Positions 1 to 9,417 of a DNA stretch of 64,000 nt are shown one piece after another. The translations under genes were made by a program, and so were the position numbers. Source of the stretch: Arthrobacter sp. DNA4 (GTDB taxonomy: Bacteria > Actinomycetota > Actinomycetes > Actinomycetales > Micrococcaceae); NCBI RefSeq assembly GCF_024362385.1, contig NZ_CP101466.1, positions 2,232,001-2,296,000 on the forward strand. The letters run 5' to 3'. Below the pieces are notes generated by a model that ran no database searches, was not told where the DNA came from, and saw nothing but the letters and a program-made list of their open reading frames with translations. Every line of letters starts with the position of its first letter. The stretch's first letter is position 1.

Positions 1-970
1 CCTCAGCGGCGCTGATGTCTGCCGATTTCTGGCCCTCCGCATCGGTGCGTTTGGCGTAGGCTTTCGCGTCCGCGGGTTTCCGGATGCTGGTCTGCAGCTT
101 CTGCTCTTCCCGGTCCGCCTCAAGCTTGGCGACTTCGGTTTCCTGCACCACCACCTGCTGCCGCGCCGTGGCCTCGGCCAGCGGGCCGGCCTGGGCGGCA
201 TTGGCGCGGGCGCGTTCGGCGTTGGCCTGCGCCACTGACTGCCGGATGGCCGAGACGCTCTGCGCATCCGCGATCAGGGCCGCCGCCTCCGCCTCCTTTT
301 CCGCCGCCTCCCGGTTACGGGTGGCCTCCGCGATCCGGGCCTCCATCTTTACTTGGGCGATATGGGGCTTTGCGATGTTCTGGATGTAGCCGGTGGGGTC
401 CTGCAGGTCCTTGATCTGCAGCGAGTCCACCACAAGGCCCAGCTTCTCCATCTCCACGCCGCTGGCGCCGCGGACCTGCGACGCGAGCTTGTCCCGCTCG
501 CGGATGATCTCCTCCATCGTCATGCTGCCAATAATGGAACGCAGGTGGCCCTCGAAGACGTTGTATACCTGGCTTTCCATCTTTGGTTGCTGGCCCAGGA
601 AGCGGCGGGCGGCATTGGCGATAAAAGGCGGCGCGTCCCCAATCTTGTAAATGACGACGCCCTCCACAACGACCTGGATTCCCTGTGAGGTGACGCATGA
701 AACCTTGAGCTCGGTTTCATTCAGGGTCAGTGACAGGGGCCGCACGGTCTGGAGGCCGGGAAGGACCAGGGCACCCTTGCCCGTGACGATTTTGAAATCC
801 ATTCCTTCCCGGGTTTCCAGGGTTCCCCGGGTCAGCCCGGAAATGATCAGGGCCTCGTTTGGCTCAGCCACCTTCCACATCAGCTTCGTGGCAACCCAAA
901 TGAAACCAACGGCAAACAGCACTCCGAGAATAATGGCGATAAGTGGAAAGAACGGTGCAAAGTCCGGCAT
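1..970 (-). CDS. Flotillin/SPFH-domain membrane protein (3'-truncated by window edge)
   Basis: The reverse-strand reading frame starts at the ATG at 970 behind AAGGACC (seven bases before the ATG) and runs off the window edge, giving about 323 residues. It opens with one hydrophobic segment (about residues 6-28), then a band-7/SPFH region containing a conserved stretch ending LVVDSLQIKDLQDP, then a long Ala/Glu/Lys-rich helix (from about residue 215) typical of the flotillin coiled-coil arm. Flotillins are known to scaffold membrane microdomains and to oligomerise through these parts. The domain order supports a flotillin rather than an HflK/stomatin protein, because the coiled coil is long and Ala/Glu-rich. 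The C-terminus is not visible. Its specific role here is unknown. Confidence 0.85.
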   Translation of the reverse strand, partial: MPDFAPFFPLIAIILGVLFAVGFIWVATKLMWKVAEPNEALIISGLTRGTLETREGMDFKIVTGKGALVLPGLQTVRPLSLTLNETELKVSCVTSQGIQVVVEGVVIYKIGDAPPFIANAARRFLGQQPKMESQVYNVFEGHLRSIIGSMTMEEIIRERDKLASQVRGASGVEMEKLGLVVDSLQIKDLQDPTGYIQNIAKPHIAQVKMEARIAEATRNREAAEKEAEAAALIADAQSVSAIRQSVAQANAERARANAAQAGPLAEATARQQVVVQETEVAKLEADREEQKLQTSIRKPADAKAYAKRTDAEGQKSADISAAE

Positions 971-1341
971 GGCCAGGTCCTTTCGACGCCGCAAACGGCA
1001 TCACGGTAAAAACCCCAATAAATGCAGCCGTCCAATCACCCGACCAATGAAAGTGCCGTCAATTCCGGTGCACCTGGTAAGCTGTTGTAGACAGTCTGAT
1101 TGGGCCCCGCCCAAGAGTCCAGAGCCGTGCCGATATTTGCCTGCGGCAACGGAATAAGGCGTACGACGGCGGCACCTGGCATCCGCCGCCGCCCGCGGCC
1201 GGGAAGCCGTTGACATGGGCAACTACTGCTCGCACGATGGGAAGACGAACCGCAATGCGGGTCCAGCGCCTGGTTTCACTATTCCTTATCCTTGTTTTGC
1301 CGTTCAAACCGGGCGTTCTACTACATCTGACCAATGGAGTG
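971..1341. other. Intergenic region between divergent genes
   Basis: This 371-base gap separates the divergent flotillin and transporter genes. Open frames exist in it, but their composition is not convincing as protein. The one promoter-like element is TTGACA at 1210-1215, with only a poor -10 candidate (CACGAT, 1233-1238) 17 bases downstream. The frame of the downstream transporter stays open through part of this region, but the translation there is not transporter-like. Confidence 0.4.
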
Positions 1342-2667
1342 ATGATGAGTATTCAAGGAGTGACCCGGGAGCAGGCCGTCAGGCGCGCCACCGTGGCAAG
1401 CGTGGTGGGCACCACCATCGAGTGGTATGACTTCTTCCTCTACGGGACTGCCGCCGCACTGGTGTTTCCCCAGCTGTTCTTCCCGGGCCAGGTGGCCTTT
1501 GCCGGTGTGCTGGCCGCATTCGGCACCCAGTTCGTCGGCTTTGTGGCCAGGCCAATCGGCGCCGCCATTTTCGGCCATTTCGGTGACCGGATCGGCCGCA
1601 AGACAACACTCATGGCCACGCTGTTCCTGATGGCGTTCGGAACGGTACTGATCGGCTGTCTTCCGACATACCAAAGCATCGGCGTGGCCGCGCCGGTACT
1701 GCTGGTGGTCCTCCGCATCATCCAGGGCATCGGCGTGGGCGGTGAATGGGGCGGTTCGGTCCTCCTGAGCATGGAATGGGGCGACCCGAACCGCCGCGGC
1801 CTGTCCGCTTCCTGGCCGCAGATCGGAGTGCCACTGGGCCTGGTGCTGTCCACCGGCGTCGTCAGGATCACCACAGCCGCCACCGGCACTGACGGATTCG
1901 TTGCCTACGGCTGGCGGATCCCGTTCATTTTGAGCATCATCCTGATCGGCGTGGGCCTGTTCGTCCGGCTCCGCGTCATCGAGAGCCCGGAGTTCGACGC
2001 GGTCCGGAAGTCGAACAAGGTGGTGCGGGCCCCGATCATCGAGGTGATCCGGCGCCAGCCCAAGGAAATCCTCCTTTCCGCCCTGGTGCGTACATCGGAG
2101 CAGGCTCCGTTCTACCTGTTCATTACCTTCGTAATTACCTACGCCACCAAGCAGCTGAAGCTGGACAGCAACTCAATCCTTGATGACACACTGATCGCGG
2201 CCGCACTCGGGCTGATCAGTGTTCCCCTGTTCGGGCGCCTTTCAGACCGTTTCGGCCGTCGCCGCGTGTATGGAACCGGCATCGTGCTGACGGCGCTGTT
2301 CGCTTTCCCCTATTTTGGGCTGCTCAACACCAGGGACGCCCTGTGGGTTGGTGTTGCCGTCGTGGTCAGCCTGATCCTGCACGACATCCAGTACGGGCCG
2401 CAGGCCGCCTTGATCGCCGAAAGTTTTGACACCGACATCCGCTACACGGGCGCCGGTCTGGGGTACCAACTGGCCAGCGTCGTCGCCGGTGGTCCCGCGC
2501 CCCTCATTGCCGCCGCCCTGCTGGCGACCTATGGGAACTCGACGTCGATCTCGCTGTACATCATCCTCTGCTGCGTGATCGCCATGGCCGCCCTGGTCTT
2601 CCTGCCGAGGGCCAAGGGAGCCCTGGCCAAGGATGCCGCTGCCGCCGCCACGCCAGGAAGCCCGTAG
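1342..2667 (+). CDS. MFS transporter, metabolite:H+ symporter (MHS) family
   Basis: A 441-residue protein, the usual length for the MHS family (shikimate, proline/betaine, citrate and alpha-ketoglutarate permeases). It carries TTIEWYDFFLYG near the N-terminus, the loop 2-3 motif GDRIGRKTTL, and the repeat-related GRLSDRFGRRRVYG in the second half. It is built of about 12 hydrophobic segments. It should be an inner-membrane proton symporter for a small organic acid. The substrate cannot be read from sequence. The frame stays open upstream to 1210, but the family N-terminus begins near here, and GGAG at 1336-1339 serves ATG 1342 or 1345. The next gene starts six bases after its stop, and a crotonase follows, so uptake of a catabolic substrate is plausible. 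Confidence 0.88.
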   Translation: MMSIQGVTREQAVRRATVASVVGTTIEWYDFFLYGTAAALVFPQLFFPGQVAFAGVLAAFGTQFVGFVARPIGAAIFGHFGDRIGRKTTLMATLFLMAFGTVLIGCLPTYQSIGVAAPVLLVVLRIIQGIGVGGEWGGSVLLSMEWGDPNRRGLSASWPQIGVPLGLVLSTGVVRITTAATGTDGFVAYGWRIPFILSIILIGVGLFVRLRVIESPEFDAVRKSNKVVRAPIIEVIRRQPKEILLSALVRTSEQAPFYLFITFVITYATKQLKLDSNSILDDTLIAAALGLISVPLFGRLSDRFGRRRVYGTGIVLTALFAFPYFGLLNTRDALWVGVAVVVSLILHDIQYGPQAALIAESFDTDIRYTGAGLGYQLASVVAGGPAPLIAAALLATYGNSTSISLYIILCCVIAMAALVFLPRAKGALAKDAAAAATPGSP

Positions 2668-2673
2668 GACCGG

Positions 2674-3327
2674 ATGCGGACAGACTTCGATCCTGAACAA
2701 CTGGGTCCGCGGGACTTCTACAAATTCCTCACGTCCGTGGTGGTTCCGCGGCCCATCGCCTGGGTTTCGAGCACCTCCCCGGCGGGGGTGGACAACCTGG
2801 CGCCCCATTCGTTCTTCACGGTCGCCTCGGTGGACCCCCCGATCATCCAGTTCACCTCCGTGGGCGAAAAGGATTCGCTGCGGAATATCGAGGCAACCGG
2901 GGAGTTCGTAGTGAACCTCGCCCCGGCAGCGCTGATCCAGGAGGTCAACGCCACCGGGACCAACTTCAGCGCAGATGTGAGCGAATTCGACGCCGCCGGC
3001 CTGGCCCGTGAGCCCAGTGCTGCGGTCCGGCCGCCCAGGGTTAAGGAGTCTCCGGCTGTTCTGGAATGCTCGCTTCACCAGACCTTGCGGATGGGCGACT
3101 GCGTCCTGGTGTTCGGGCTGGTGGTGCACGCGTCCGTCTCATCCCAGGTGCTCAGCGGCAACCACCCGGAGGTGGCCCGGCTTGATCCGCTGTCCAGGCT
3201 TGGCGGGGACGAATGGGGGAGCCTGGGCCCCGTCCACCACCTGCCTCGGATCCGGGCATCGCAATGGCCTGGCCCGTTCACACCGCGGGCCACGGGAGAC
3301 AGGACGCGTGATACCCCGGATGGATGA
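2674..3327 (+). CDS. Flavin reductase-like FMN-binding protein
   Basis: A 217-residue protein of the flavin reductase-like split-barrel family. The recognisable part is residues 8-180: DFYKFLTSVVVPRPIAWVS, then PHSFFTVASVDPPIIQF and the EFVVNLA strand, which match the FMN-binding barrel of DIM6/NTAB-type proteins. Members either supply reduced flavin to a monooxygenase or act as flavoproteins of unknown substrate. The gene lies six bases after the transporter stop and overlaps the crotonase start by 20 bases, so co-transcription is likely. No monooxygenase partner is adjacent. The C-terminal ~30 residues look poorly ordered and are rich in Pro, Gly and Arg. Confidence 0.85.
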   Translation: MRTDFDPEQLGPRDFYKFLTSVVVPRPIAWVSSTSPAGVDNLAPHSFFTVASVDPPIIQFTSVGEKDSLRNIEATGEFVVNLAPAALIQEVNATGTNFSADVSEFDAAGLAREPSAAVRPPRVKESPAVLECSLHQTLRMGDCVLVFGLVVHASVSSQVLSGNHPEVARLDPLSRLGGDEWGSLGPVHHLPRIRASQWPGPFTPRATGDRTRDTPDG

Positions 3328-4063
3328 CGAATCAGGGTCTGTTGCGACGCTTTCTATTGGCAGCGGGGAACGGCTCAATGCCCTCGGCCTGAAGGACTGG
3401 CAGGAGCTGCGGCTCGCCGTCCACCGTCTGGCAGCGGTCCCTTCACTCCGCGCCGTCGTTGTGCGGGGCAGGGGAGGGGTGTTCTGTTCCGGCTTTGACG
3501 TCCGCGAATGGGAGGGAGCGCCAGACAGCGAGGTCAACCAGACATTCGGCATCATCGAAGCAGCGCTGCAGGCGCTCGAGGACCTGCCCGTTCCCACCGT
3601 GGCTGTCGTTGAGGGGGTGGCCGCCGGTGCCGGCTGCCAGTTGGCCCTCGCCTGCGACCTCCAGCTGCTCACCGCCTCAGCCCGCATCGGGATGCCCGTG
3701 GCACGCCTTGGACTGCTGGTGCCGGCAACCTTCGCAACCCGCATGGCATTGCGCGTCGGCCCCTCCCGCAGCAAGGACCTCCTTTACGCGGGCCGTATGT
3801 TGACCGCGCGCCAGGCGTGGGACATGGGGCTGGTCACCACCCTGGCCCCGGACGACAACGCGGATGCTGCGCTCGCTGCGGTCCTCGACCCGTGGAAGGG
3901 AGCCTCAGCGGCCTCCCTGAGGGCATCGAAGGCAGCGGTGGACGAGGGCCTGCGCCTGCTGACGGAAACCGGCCGCCGCGCACCACAGGGACCGGCGGTG
4001 GATCCCCATGAGTTCCGGAGCCGGGTCTCAGGCTTTCTCCATCGCCGCCGGGGCAGCCTGTAG
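3308..4063 (+). CDS. Enoyl-CoA hydratase/isomerase (crotonase) family protein
   Basis: A 251-residue crotonase-fold protein. The oxyanion-hole strands are visible as VFCSGFDVREW and AAGAGCQLALACDL, followed by a helix MPVARLGLLVPATFATRMALRVG. Crotonases hydrate or isomerise acyl-CoA thioesters in beta-oxidation and aromatic-acid breakdown. The position usually occupied by the catalytic Glu pair is not clearly Glu, so a side reaction (isomerase, hydrolase) or non-standard activity is possible. The GTG start at 3308 is chosen because GGGAGACAGGA lies just upstream. ATG 3320 is the alternative. It overlaps the flavin reductase gene by 20 bases and ends the three-gene series. Confidence 0.82.
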   Translation: MIPRMDDESGSVATLSIGSGERLNALGLKDWQELRLAVHRLAAVPSLRAVVVRGRGGVFCSGFDVREWEGAPDSEVNQTFGIIEAALQALEDLPVPTVAVVEGVAAGAGCQLALACDLQLLTASARIGMPVARLGLLVPATFATRMALRVGPSRSKDLLYAGRMLTARQAWDMGLVTTLAPDDNADAALAAVLDPWKGASAASLRASKAAVDEGLRLLTETGRRAPQGPAVDPHEFRSRVSGFLHRRRGSL

Positions 4064-4099
4064 CCCGGCTCGGCCGGCGCCGAGGATGCCGGGTCCGGA

Positions 4100-4963
4100 C
4101 TAGGACGGGTCGGGTGGCTCCAGGACGGTGATGTCCAGCGGCATCCTGTTTGCACGGCGCAGGCGGCCGCCCAGCACGTTGCGCAGGCCGTGCGTGACCA
4201 TCCGCCGCCGGGTCAGGAACCGGAATTCCGCGGCATCTGAGGTCACCAGGTCCAGGATCGGTAGCGCCGCCTCACGCGGGGCCTGTCCCCACAGCCCGAC
4301 CACCACCTGCAGGCCCGTGAGGCGCTGCTCGTACCCTGCCTGCGACGCCACACGCCCCAGGAGTTGGGTCTCCACCAGTCCTGGGTTCATGCCGTGCACC
4401 CGGACGCCGGTGCCTTTGGTTTCCAGCCGCAGGGTCTCCGTGAACTGGCGGACCCACCGTTTGCTCGATGCGTAGGCGTTCTGCAGGGCCACCGGACCGC
4501 GGTCGCCCTGGCCGTACAGGTTGACCAGGTCGCCATGGCCCTGACCCAGGAACACAGGCAACGCCATCCTGGCACCATGGAACGTGCCAAGGACGTTGGT
4601 GCGAACCACTCGCGTGAAGTCATCGATGGGTGTCGACGCCGTGGGCCCGAAAACCCCGGAGGTGCCGGCGTTGTTGACCCAGATGTCCAAGGTCCCCCGG
4701 GCCAGGGCCTCGTCCCGGAGCGCCTCAACGTCTCCCGGTTCGGCGGTGTCGCAGCGCTTCCCGGAAGCCGCGATCCCTTCAGCACGCAGGCGCCGGACGG
4801 CGGCAGCAACGCCGTCGTCCGCCCTGGCTGCCAGCACCACCTCTGCGCCGTGCAGGCCCAGGACCCGGGCCATTTCAAACCCCAGCCCGCGCGAAGAGCC
4901 GGTCACCACCGCCACGCGGCCGCGAAGGACATCGTGGGTGGGCACCGCCCGTCGGGTACGCAT
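4100..4963 (-). CDS. SDR-family NAD(P)-dependent oxidoreductase
   Basis: A 287-residue short-chain dehydrogenase/reductase. TGSSRGLG (residues 21-28) is the nucleotide-binding turn, NNAG (97-100) is the structural motif, and YASSK (164-168) carries the catalytic Tyr and Lys. The usual catalytic Ser two turns before the Tyr is not evident: the strand reads LVNLYGQG instead of the expected N-I/V-S-S type. The cofactor should be NADP or NAD and the substrate is unknown. A basic C-terminal tail (RRRMVTHG to LRRANR) is longer than in minimal SDRs. It is convergent with the crotonase gene, with 36 bases between stops. TAGGA six bases before the ATG can serve as ribosome binding site. Confidence 0.88.
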   Translation of the reverse strand: MRTRRAVPTHDVLRGRVAVVTGSSRGLGFEMARVLGLHGAEVVLAARADDGVAAAVRRLRAEGIAASGKRCDTAEPGDVEALRDEALARGTLDIWVNNAGTSGVFGPTASTPIDDFTRVVRTNVLGTFHGARMALPVFLGQGHGDLVNLYGQGDRGPVALQNAYASSKRWVRQFTETLRLETKGTGVRVHGMNPGLVETQLLGRVASQAGYEQRLTGLQVVVGLWGQAPREAALPILDLVTSDAAEFRFLTRRRMVTHGLRNVLGGRLRRANRMPLDITVLEPPDPS

Positions 4964-5009
4964 TCCTCTGTCCTACGCCCCCGCACGCACGGGGGCAAGA
5001 GGGGCCGCC

Positions 5010-7616
5010 CTAGCGGTCCTTGCCGGCGGACGCGGCCTGCAGTGCTGCGGCGAGGTAAGGGGCCGTGCGGCTGCTGCGGGAACGGGCGACGGCGGCCGGG
5101 TCACCGGCGGCGACGATCGTGCCGCCGGCATCGCCACCAGCGGGTCCAAGGTCCATGACCCAGTCGGCGTCGGCCACCACGTCCATGGCGTGTTCCACCA
5201 CGATTACGGTGTTCCCGGCGTCCACCAGGCGGTTCAACTGCGCCATCAGGAGCTGGACGTCGGCAGGGTGCAGCCCCGTCGTGGGCTCATCCAGGAGGTA
5301 AAGGGTGTGCCCGCGCCGGGCCCGCTGCAGTTCGGTGGCCAGCTTGATCCGCTGCGCCTCGCCGCCGGAAAGTTCGGTGGCGGGCTGGCCCAGCCGCAGG
5401 TAGCCCAGGCCCACTTCCTGGAGGGTCTGCAAGGACCGTGCGGCCGCGGGAACCCCGGCCAGGAAATCGGCCGCGGCATTGACCGTCATGCCCAGTACTT
5501 CCGCGATGTTCCTGCCCTGGTAGGTGACCTCCAGGGTCGCAGGGTTGTATCGGGTGCCGCCGCACTCCGGGCACGGGCCGTAACTGCCGGGAAGGAACAG
5601 CAGTTCCACGGCCACGAATCCTTCGCCCTGGCAGGTCTCGCACCGTCCACCGGCCACATTGAAGGAAAAGCGTCCGGGGCCGAACCCGCGGCTCCTGGCG
5701 GCATCGGTGGCGGCGAATTCCTTGCGGACGGCATCGAACAGCCCCGTGTAGGTGGCCAGGTTGGACCGCGGCGTGCGTCCGATCGGTTTCTGGTCCACTT
5801 TCACCAGGCGGTCGATCCGTTCCAGCCCGGAGACGTGCCCCACGGTCAGTGGTCCGCCCTGTTCCTCGACGTCGTCGTCCGGCTCCCCGGCGGGTGTGGC
5901 GGTACCGGCCTCACCGGTGCCGTGGAGTGCGGCTCCGGCAACGTCGGCGAGGACCCGGCTGACCAGCGTGGATTTCCCGGAACCCGAGACGCCCGTGACC
6001 GCTGTCAGGACGCCGAGCGGAAAGGCGGCGTCCAGGTCCCGCAGGTTGTGGCGGCTGACGCCCCGCAGTTCCAGCCAGCCGGAGGGTTCCCGCAGGGAAT
6101 CCGTGCCCGCGCCCTCAGTTGCCGCCCCTGTTTCTTTCGCACCTGTTGCGCCGGGGAACAGGAACGGACGCGTTACCGACTCCGGTACCTCATCGAGGCC
6201 CTGCACGGGCCCGCTGTACAGCACCTCTCCGCCGTCCTCGCCGGCCCTGGGTCCAACATCCACAACCCAGTCAGCCCGGCGGACCATGTCCATGTTGTGT
6301 TCCACCACGAACACGGAGTTTCCCGACGATTTGAGCTGGTCCAGGACGGCCAGGAGGGGTTCGGCGTCGGCCGGATGAAGACCCGCCGACGGCTCATCCA
6401 GCACGTAGATCACGCCGAACAATCCCGACCTGAGCTGGGTGGCGATCCGGAGGCGCTGCATTTCCCCCGGCGAGAGCGTGGGCGTGGCCCGTCCCAGCGC
6501 CAGGTACCCCAGGCCCAGTTCCAGCAGTACGTTGATGCGCTGCAGCAGGTCGCGGGTGATGGCCACAGCCACCTCATTGGACTCGGAGGACTGCTTGCGG
6601 GACGCGGTTCCCGCTGTGGCCAGCCTGGTGGTGGGGCGGATGATGTCCGCGAGTTCGGTTATGGGCACCGCGTTGAGCCCGGCGATGGTCTGCCCTGCGA
6701 AGGTCACCGCGAGGGCCTCGGGCCTGAGCCCGGTTCCACTGCACCGCGGGCAGGGCCCGGTTTCCATGAAGCGCAGCACCTTTTCCCTCATGGCGGGGCT
6801 TTTGGAGTCGAGCAGCGTGTGCATGACGTAGCTCCTGGCGCTCCAGAACCGGCCCTTGTAAGGTTTGGCAACCCGGTCCCGCTGCGGCGTTACTTCCACC
6901 ACCGGCTGTTCTTCGGTGAAGAGGATCCAGTCCCGCTGTTTCCGGGGCAACTGCCGCCACGGGATGTCCACGTCGTAGCCCAGGTGGGTCAGGATGTCGC
7001 GCAGGTTCTTGCCCTGCCACGCCCCGGGCCAGGCGGCAATCGCCCCGTCGCGGATGCTCAGGGACGTGTCCGGAACCAGGGATGCCTCACTGACGGTGTG
7101 GGCGGTGCCCAGGCCGTGGCACTCCGGGCAGGCGCCCGCCGCGGTGTTGGGGGAGAAGGCATCCGAGTCCAGCGGCGCTGCGCCCTCCGGGTAGCTGCCG
7201 GCACGGGAGAACAGCATGCGCAGCGAATTGGACAGCGTGGTGACGGTCCCCACGGTGGACCTGGAGGTCGCCGTTCCCCGGCGCTGTTGGAGTGCGACGG
7301 CGGGCGGCAGCCCGGTGATCAGGTCCACCTTGGGGTTGTGGCCCTGCTGGATGAGGCGGCGGGCGTAGGGCGCCACTGATTCGAAGAACCGCCGCTGCGC
7401 CTCCGCGTAGATGGTGCCGAAGGCCAGGGACGACTTGCCGGAACCGGAAACCCCGGTGAACGCCACGATCGCATCCCGCGGCACATCCACACTGACGTTC
7501 CGCAGGTTGTTTTCGCGGGCGCCGCGCACGCGGACGAACCCGTCTTCCGCGTGGTCGGCCGTGGGTTCGGAGATGTTCAGCTCGGTCAGTTCATCAAAGT
7601 TCTGTTTGGCATGCAC
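5010..7616 (-). CDS. Short UvrA paralogue (class II, UvrA2-like ABC ATPase)
   Basis: A UvrA-type protein of about 868 residues with two ABC modules. Walker A motifs are [14 protein letters not shown] and [14 protein letters not shown], and zinc-type CxxC pairs include [24 protein letters not shown] and CPECGGTR. The first signature is LSPGEMQR rather than LSGGE, the second LSGGEAQR. After the first module it jumps from the STVGTVTT region to CPECHGLG, so the ~120-residue UvrB-binding insertion of true UvrA (present in the gene at 56223) is absent. Known relatives include Deinococcus UvrA2 and self-resistance proteins such as DrrC. Function here is therefore DNA-damage tolerance or drug resistance by inference. 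The frame is open to a TTG at 7637. GTG 7616 is preferred because TACAGT lies seven bases upstream. Confidence 0.88.
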   Translation of the reverse strand: MHAKQNFDELTELNISEPTADHAEDGFVRVRGARENNLRNVSVDVPRDAIVAFTGVSGSGKSSLAFGTIYAEAQRRFFESVAPYARRLIQQGHNPKVDLITGLPPAVALQQRRGTATSRSTVGTVTTLSNSLRMLFSRAGSYPEGAAPLDSDAFSPNTAAGACPECHGLGTAHTVSEASLVPDTSLSIRDGAIAAWPGAWQGKNLRDILTHLGYDVDIPWRQLPRKQRDWILFTEEQPVVEVTPQRDRVAKPYKGRFWSARSYVMHTLLDSKSPAMREKVLRFMETGPCPRCSGTGLRPEALAVTFAGQTIAGLNAVPITELADIIRPTTRLATAGTASRKQSSESNEVAVAITRDLLQRINVLLELGLGYLALGRATPTLSPGEMQRLRIATQLRSGLFGVIYVLDEPSAGLHPADAEPLLAVLDQLKSSGNSVFVVEHNMDMVRRADWVVDVGPRAGEDGGEVLYSGPVQGLDEVPESVTRPFLFPGATGAKETGAATEGAGTDSLREPSGWLELRGVSRHNLRDLDAAFPLGVLTAVTGVSGSGKSTLVSRVLADVAGAALHGTGEAGTATPAGEPDDDVEEQGGPLTVGHVSGLERIDRLVKVDQKPIGRTPRSNLATYTGLFDAVRKEFAATDAARSRGFGPGRFSFNVAGGRCETCQGEGFVAVELLFLPGSYGPCPECGGTRYNPATLEVTYQGRNIAEVLGMTVNAAADFLAGVPAAARSLQTLQEVGLGYLRLGQPATELSGGEAQRIKLATELQRARRGHTLYLLDEPTTGLHPADVQLLMAQLNRLVDAGNTVIVVEHAMDVVADADWVMDLGPAGGDAGGTIVAAGDPAAVARSRSSRTAPYLAAALQAASAGKDR

Positions 7617-7623
7617 CGCTTCG

Positions 7624-7629
7624 ACTGTA
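7624..7629 (-). promoter_or_regulatory. Predicted -10 box (TACAGT) for the short uvrA paralogue
   Basis: Read on the minus strand, TACAGT ends seven bases before the GTG at 7616, with no Shine-Dalgarno sequence between. This is the leaderless arrangement seen at several other genes in this window. No clear -35 box is visible. Confidence 0.4.
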
Positions 7630-7769
7630 GTAGCCAACAGTGCGTGGCCGGAACTTTCCCGGACCTGTCGGGACGGCGCGGACGGATTTACACTGAAGCA
7701 TTCCGCGGCGCAGGCATGCGAAGCCGGCGGCGGAACAGGACATCAACTACATATGTGGAAGGGCTTACC

Positions 7770-8594
7770 ATGGGCAACGCGTCGCAGGGAGCTAATAGGG
7801 CAGTATCCGAGGCGGCCTCGGCGGGCCGCAGCCCGGCAGTTCGCGTGCTGGCCCGTGCCGGATATGTCTTCATTGGCCTGCTCCATATCCTGATTGGCGC
7901 CATCGCCCTGCAGTTGACCCGGGGCCAGGGTGGAGAAGCTGATCAGTCCGGGGCCCTGGGAAGCCTGGCATCCAAGCCGGGGGGCGGGATCCTGCTCTGG
8001 GCCGGCGCTGTTGCCTGTGCGGCGCTTGCCCTCTGGATGCTCAGCGAGGCTGCTTTTGGGGCGCGCACCGAGCCGGATTCCAAGAAGAAACTGAAGAAAG
8101 CTGCCGGTGCTGCGGGGAAAGCTGTGATTTTCGCTTTCCTTGCCTTTACCTTCGGAGTCTTTGCCGCCGGGGGCAGCAAGAACTCCAGCCAGTCGGCCAG
8201 CGATTTCACCGCAAAGCTGATGGGAGCGCCCGCCGGGGTGGTGCTTCTGGTGGTGCTGGGGCTGGCGATCATTGCAGGCGGCGTCCTTTACGCCTACCGG
8301 GGCGTTTCCAGGAAGTTCATGAAGGACCTGCAGGACCCTGGCAACGCACGGACCGCCGTGGAATGGCTGGGCATCATCGGTTACGCAGCCAAGGGTGTGG
8401 TGCTCGCCGTCGTGGGTGTCCTGGTCATCGTGGCGGCAGTAACCGCCGATCCGTCCAAATCCTCCGGCCTCGACGGCGGCTTGAAGACCCTCGGCGCACA
8501 GCCCTACGGCGGGTTCCTCCTCGCCGCCATCGCCGCGGGCCTCATTTGCTACGGCGTGTACTCGATGGCCCGGGCGCGGTACGGGAAGTTCTAG
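7770..8594 (+). CDS. DUF1206 domain-containing membrane protein
   Basis: A 274-residue integral membrane protein with six hydrophobic helices in three related pairs, the pattern of the DUF1206 family, which has no established function. The three repeats begin near [21 protein letters not shown], near [16 protein letters not shown] and near [20 protein letters not shown]. The start at 7770 follows GGAAGGGC with good spacing and gives a hydrophilic N-tail of about 22 residues. The frame is open further upstream, but that part is arginine-rich and not family-like. The last codons, RARYGKF, are followed by a near-perfect 21-base tandem copy after the stop, and the 3' end overlaps the convergent MBL-fold gene by 53 bases. 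Confidence 0.85.
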   Translation: MGNASQGANRAVSEAASAGRSPAVRVLARAGYVFIGLLHILIGAIALQLTRGQGGEADQSGALGSLASKPGGGILLWAGAVACAALALWMLSEAAFGARTEPDSKKKLKKAAGAAGKAVIFAFLAFTFGVFAAGGSKNSSQSASDFTAKLMGAPAGVVLLVVLGLAIIAGGVLYAYRGVSRKFMKDLQDPGNARTAVEWLGIIGYAAKGVVLAVVGVLVIVAAVTADPSKSSGLDGGLKTLGAQPYGGFLLAAIAAGLICYGVYSMARARYGKF

Positions 8595-9405
8595 GCGCGG
8601 TACGGAAAGTTCCACCCACGGCAGGGGACGCTCCAGGCGTCCGGGACCTGAGAACTGCCAGCGCTTCCGCCAGCGGGGCGCCCAGGGCGGGGCCGTGGCC
8701 GGGAAGGACAGCCGCGGATTCCATGCCGGCCAGGTTCTGCAGGGCGGCCAGCGCGGCGGCCGGATTTTCGTGGTACATCGGGTGCAGCATCTGCGGTCCG
8801 GAAATCCGGCTGATCGGGTGGCCGCTGACAAAGCAGTCGCCCACGGCGATGGCACCAGCCCCGGGCAGGTGGATGGCTGCATTGCCTGGCGTATGGCCGG
8901 GCATGGGTACGGCAACGGGCCGCCCAGGCAGGGCCCGGAGCCTGGCAGCGTCCCACGCTTCGGCCGCCGGCACTGGCTTGGCACCCAGGGCGCCCGCCCT
9001 GATGACGTGCACCATCCAGCGGAAGATGCGCGGCCTCCAGGCGCGGCGGATGACCTGGCCAAAGGTGACCTGGTGCTTCTCCTTTCCCTGAACGTGGGCC
9101 AGTTCCCCGGGGGCGCACAGGACCGGGGTTCCGAATGACTCCGAAAAGAAGGCGGCGGAGCCCGTGTGGTCCACGTGTCCATGCGTGATCAGCAGTGCAA
9201 GGGCGTCGCCCGGTTCCAGGCCCAGGTGGCGGATCGACGCAAGGGCGTTGCTGCGGTCACCGGGGTAGCCGCTGTCAATGAGGATGAACCCGGAAGGGTC
9301 CTGCACCACGATCCAGTTGGAGGCCGGCCCTTCGGCGAAGTAGACGCCGGGCGCCTGCTCGGAAACACTGGTTGCGGGGTTCCACCCGGTTGCCTGCCGC
9401 TGCAC
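8542..9405 (-). CDS. MBL-fold metallo-hydrolase
   Basis: A 287-residue metallo-beta-lactamase-fold protein. The zinc-binding THGHVDH motif is preceded by the strand FILIDSGYPGD and followed by PMPGHTPGN, the GDCFVSG aspartate strand and the final LPGHGPALG histidine. Relatives are hydrolases such as glyoxalase II, lactonases or quorum-quenching enzymes, and the substrate cannot be fixed from sequence. The natural domain ends near LAEALAVLRSR. The remaining ~30 residues (Thr/Pro/Arg/Ser-rich) are encoded across the end of the convergent DUF1206 gene and its tandem duplication, so the C-terminal tail may be a by-product of that duplication. The start is GTG at 9405. Confidence 0.86.
   Translation of the reverse strand: MQRQATGWNPATSVSEQAPGVYFAEGPASNWIVVQDPSGFILIDSGYPGDRSNALASIRHLGLEPGDALALLITHGHVDHTGSAAFFSESFGTPVLCAPGELAHVQGKEKHQVTFGQVIRRAWRPRIFRWMVHVIRAGALGAKPVPAAEAWDAARLRALPGRPVAVPMPGHTPGNAAIHLPGAGAIAVGDCFVSGHPISRISGPQMLHPMYHENPAAALAALQNLAGMESAAVLPGHGPALGAPLAEALAVLRSRTPGASPAVGGTFRTAPRTSRTAPGPSSTRRSK
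8573..8612. repeat. 21-base tandem duplication at the DUF1206/MBL 3' ends
   Basis: Two 19-base copies (GGCGCGGTACGGRAAGTTC, one mismatch) occupy 8573-8591 and 8594-8612, a 21-base period. The first encodes the end of the DUF1206 protein, its stop falls between them, and the second lies only in the MBL gene. Confidence 0.85.
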
Positions 9406-9411
9406 GGATAC

Positions 9412-9417
9412 AGCGTA
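9412..9417 (-). promoter_or_regulatory. Predicted -10 box (TACGCT) for the MBL-fold gene
   Basis: On the minus strand TACGCT ends six bases before GTG 9405, the spacing expected for a leaderless transcript. There is no ribosome binding site in the gap. Confidence 0.4.

Noticed and set aside
1210..1341. N-terminal extension of the MHS transporter
   Set aside because: The extra 44 residues are basic and not transporter-like, and a ribosome binding site supports the later start.
4584..7379. Long plus-strand open frame (931 codons) across the short uvrA paralogue
   Set aside because: It is the antisense shadow of a well-supported gene. Its translation is Gly/Arg/Pro/His-rich without domains.
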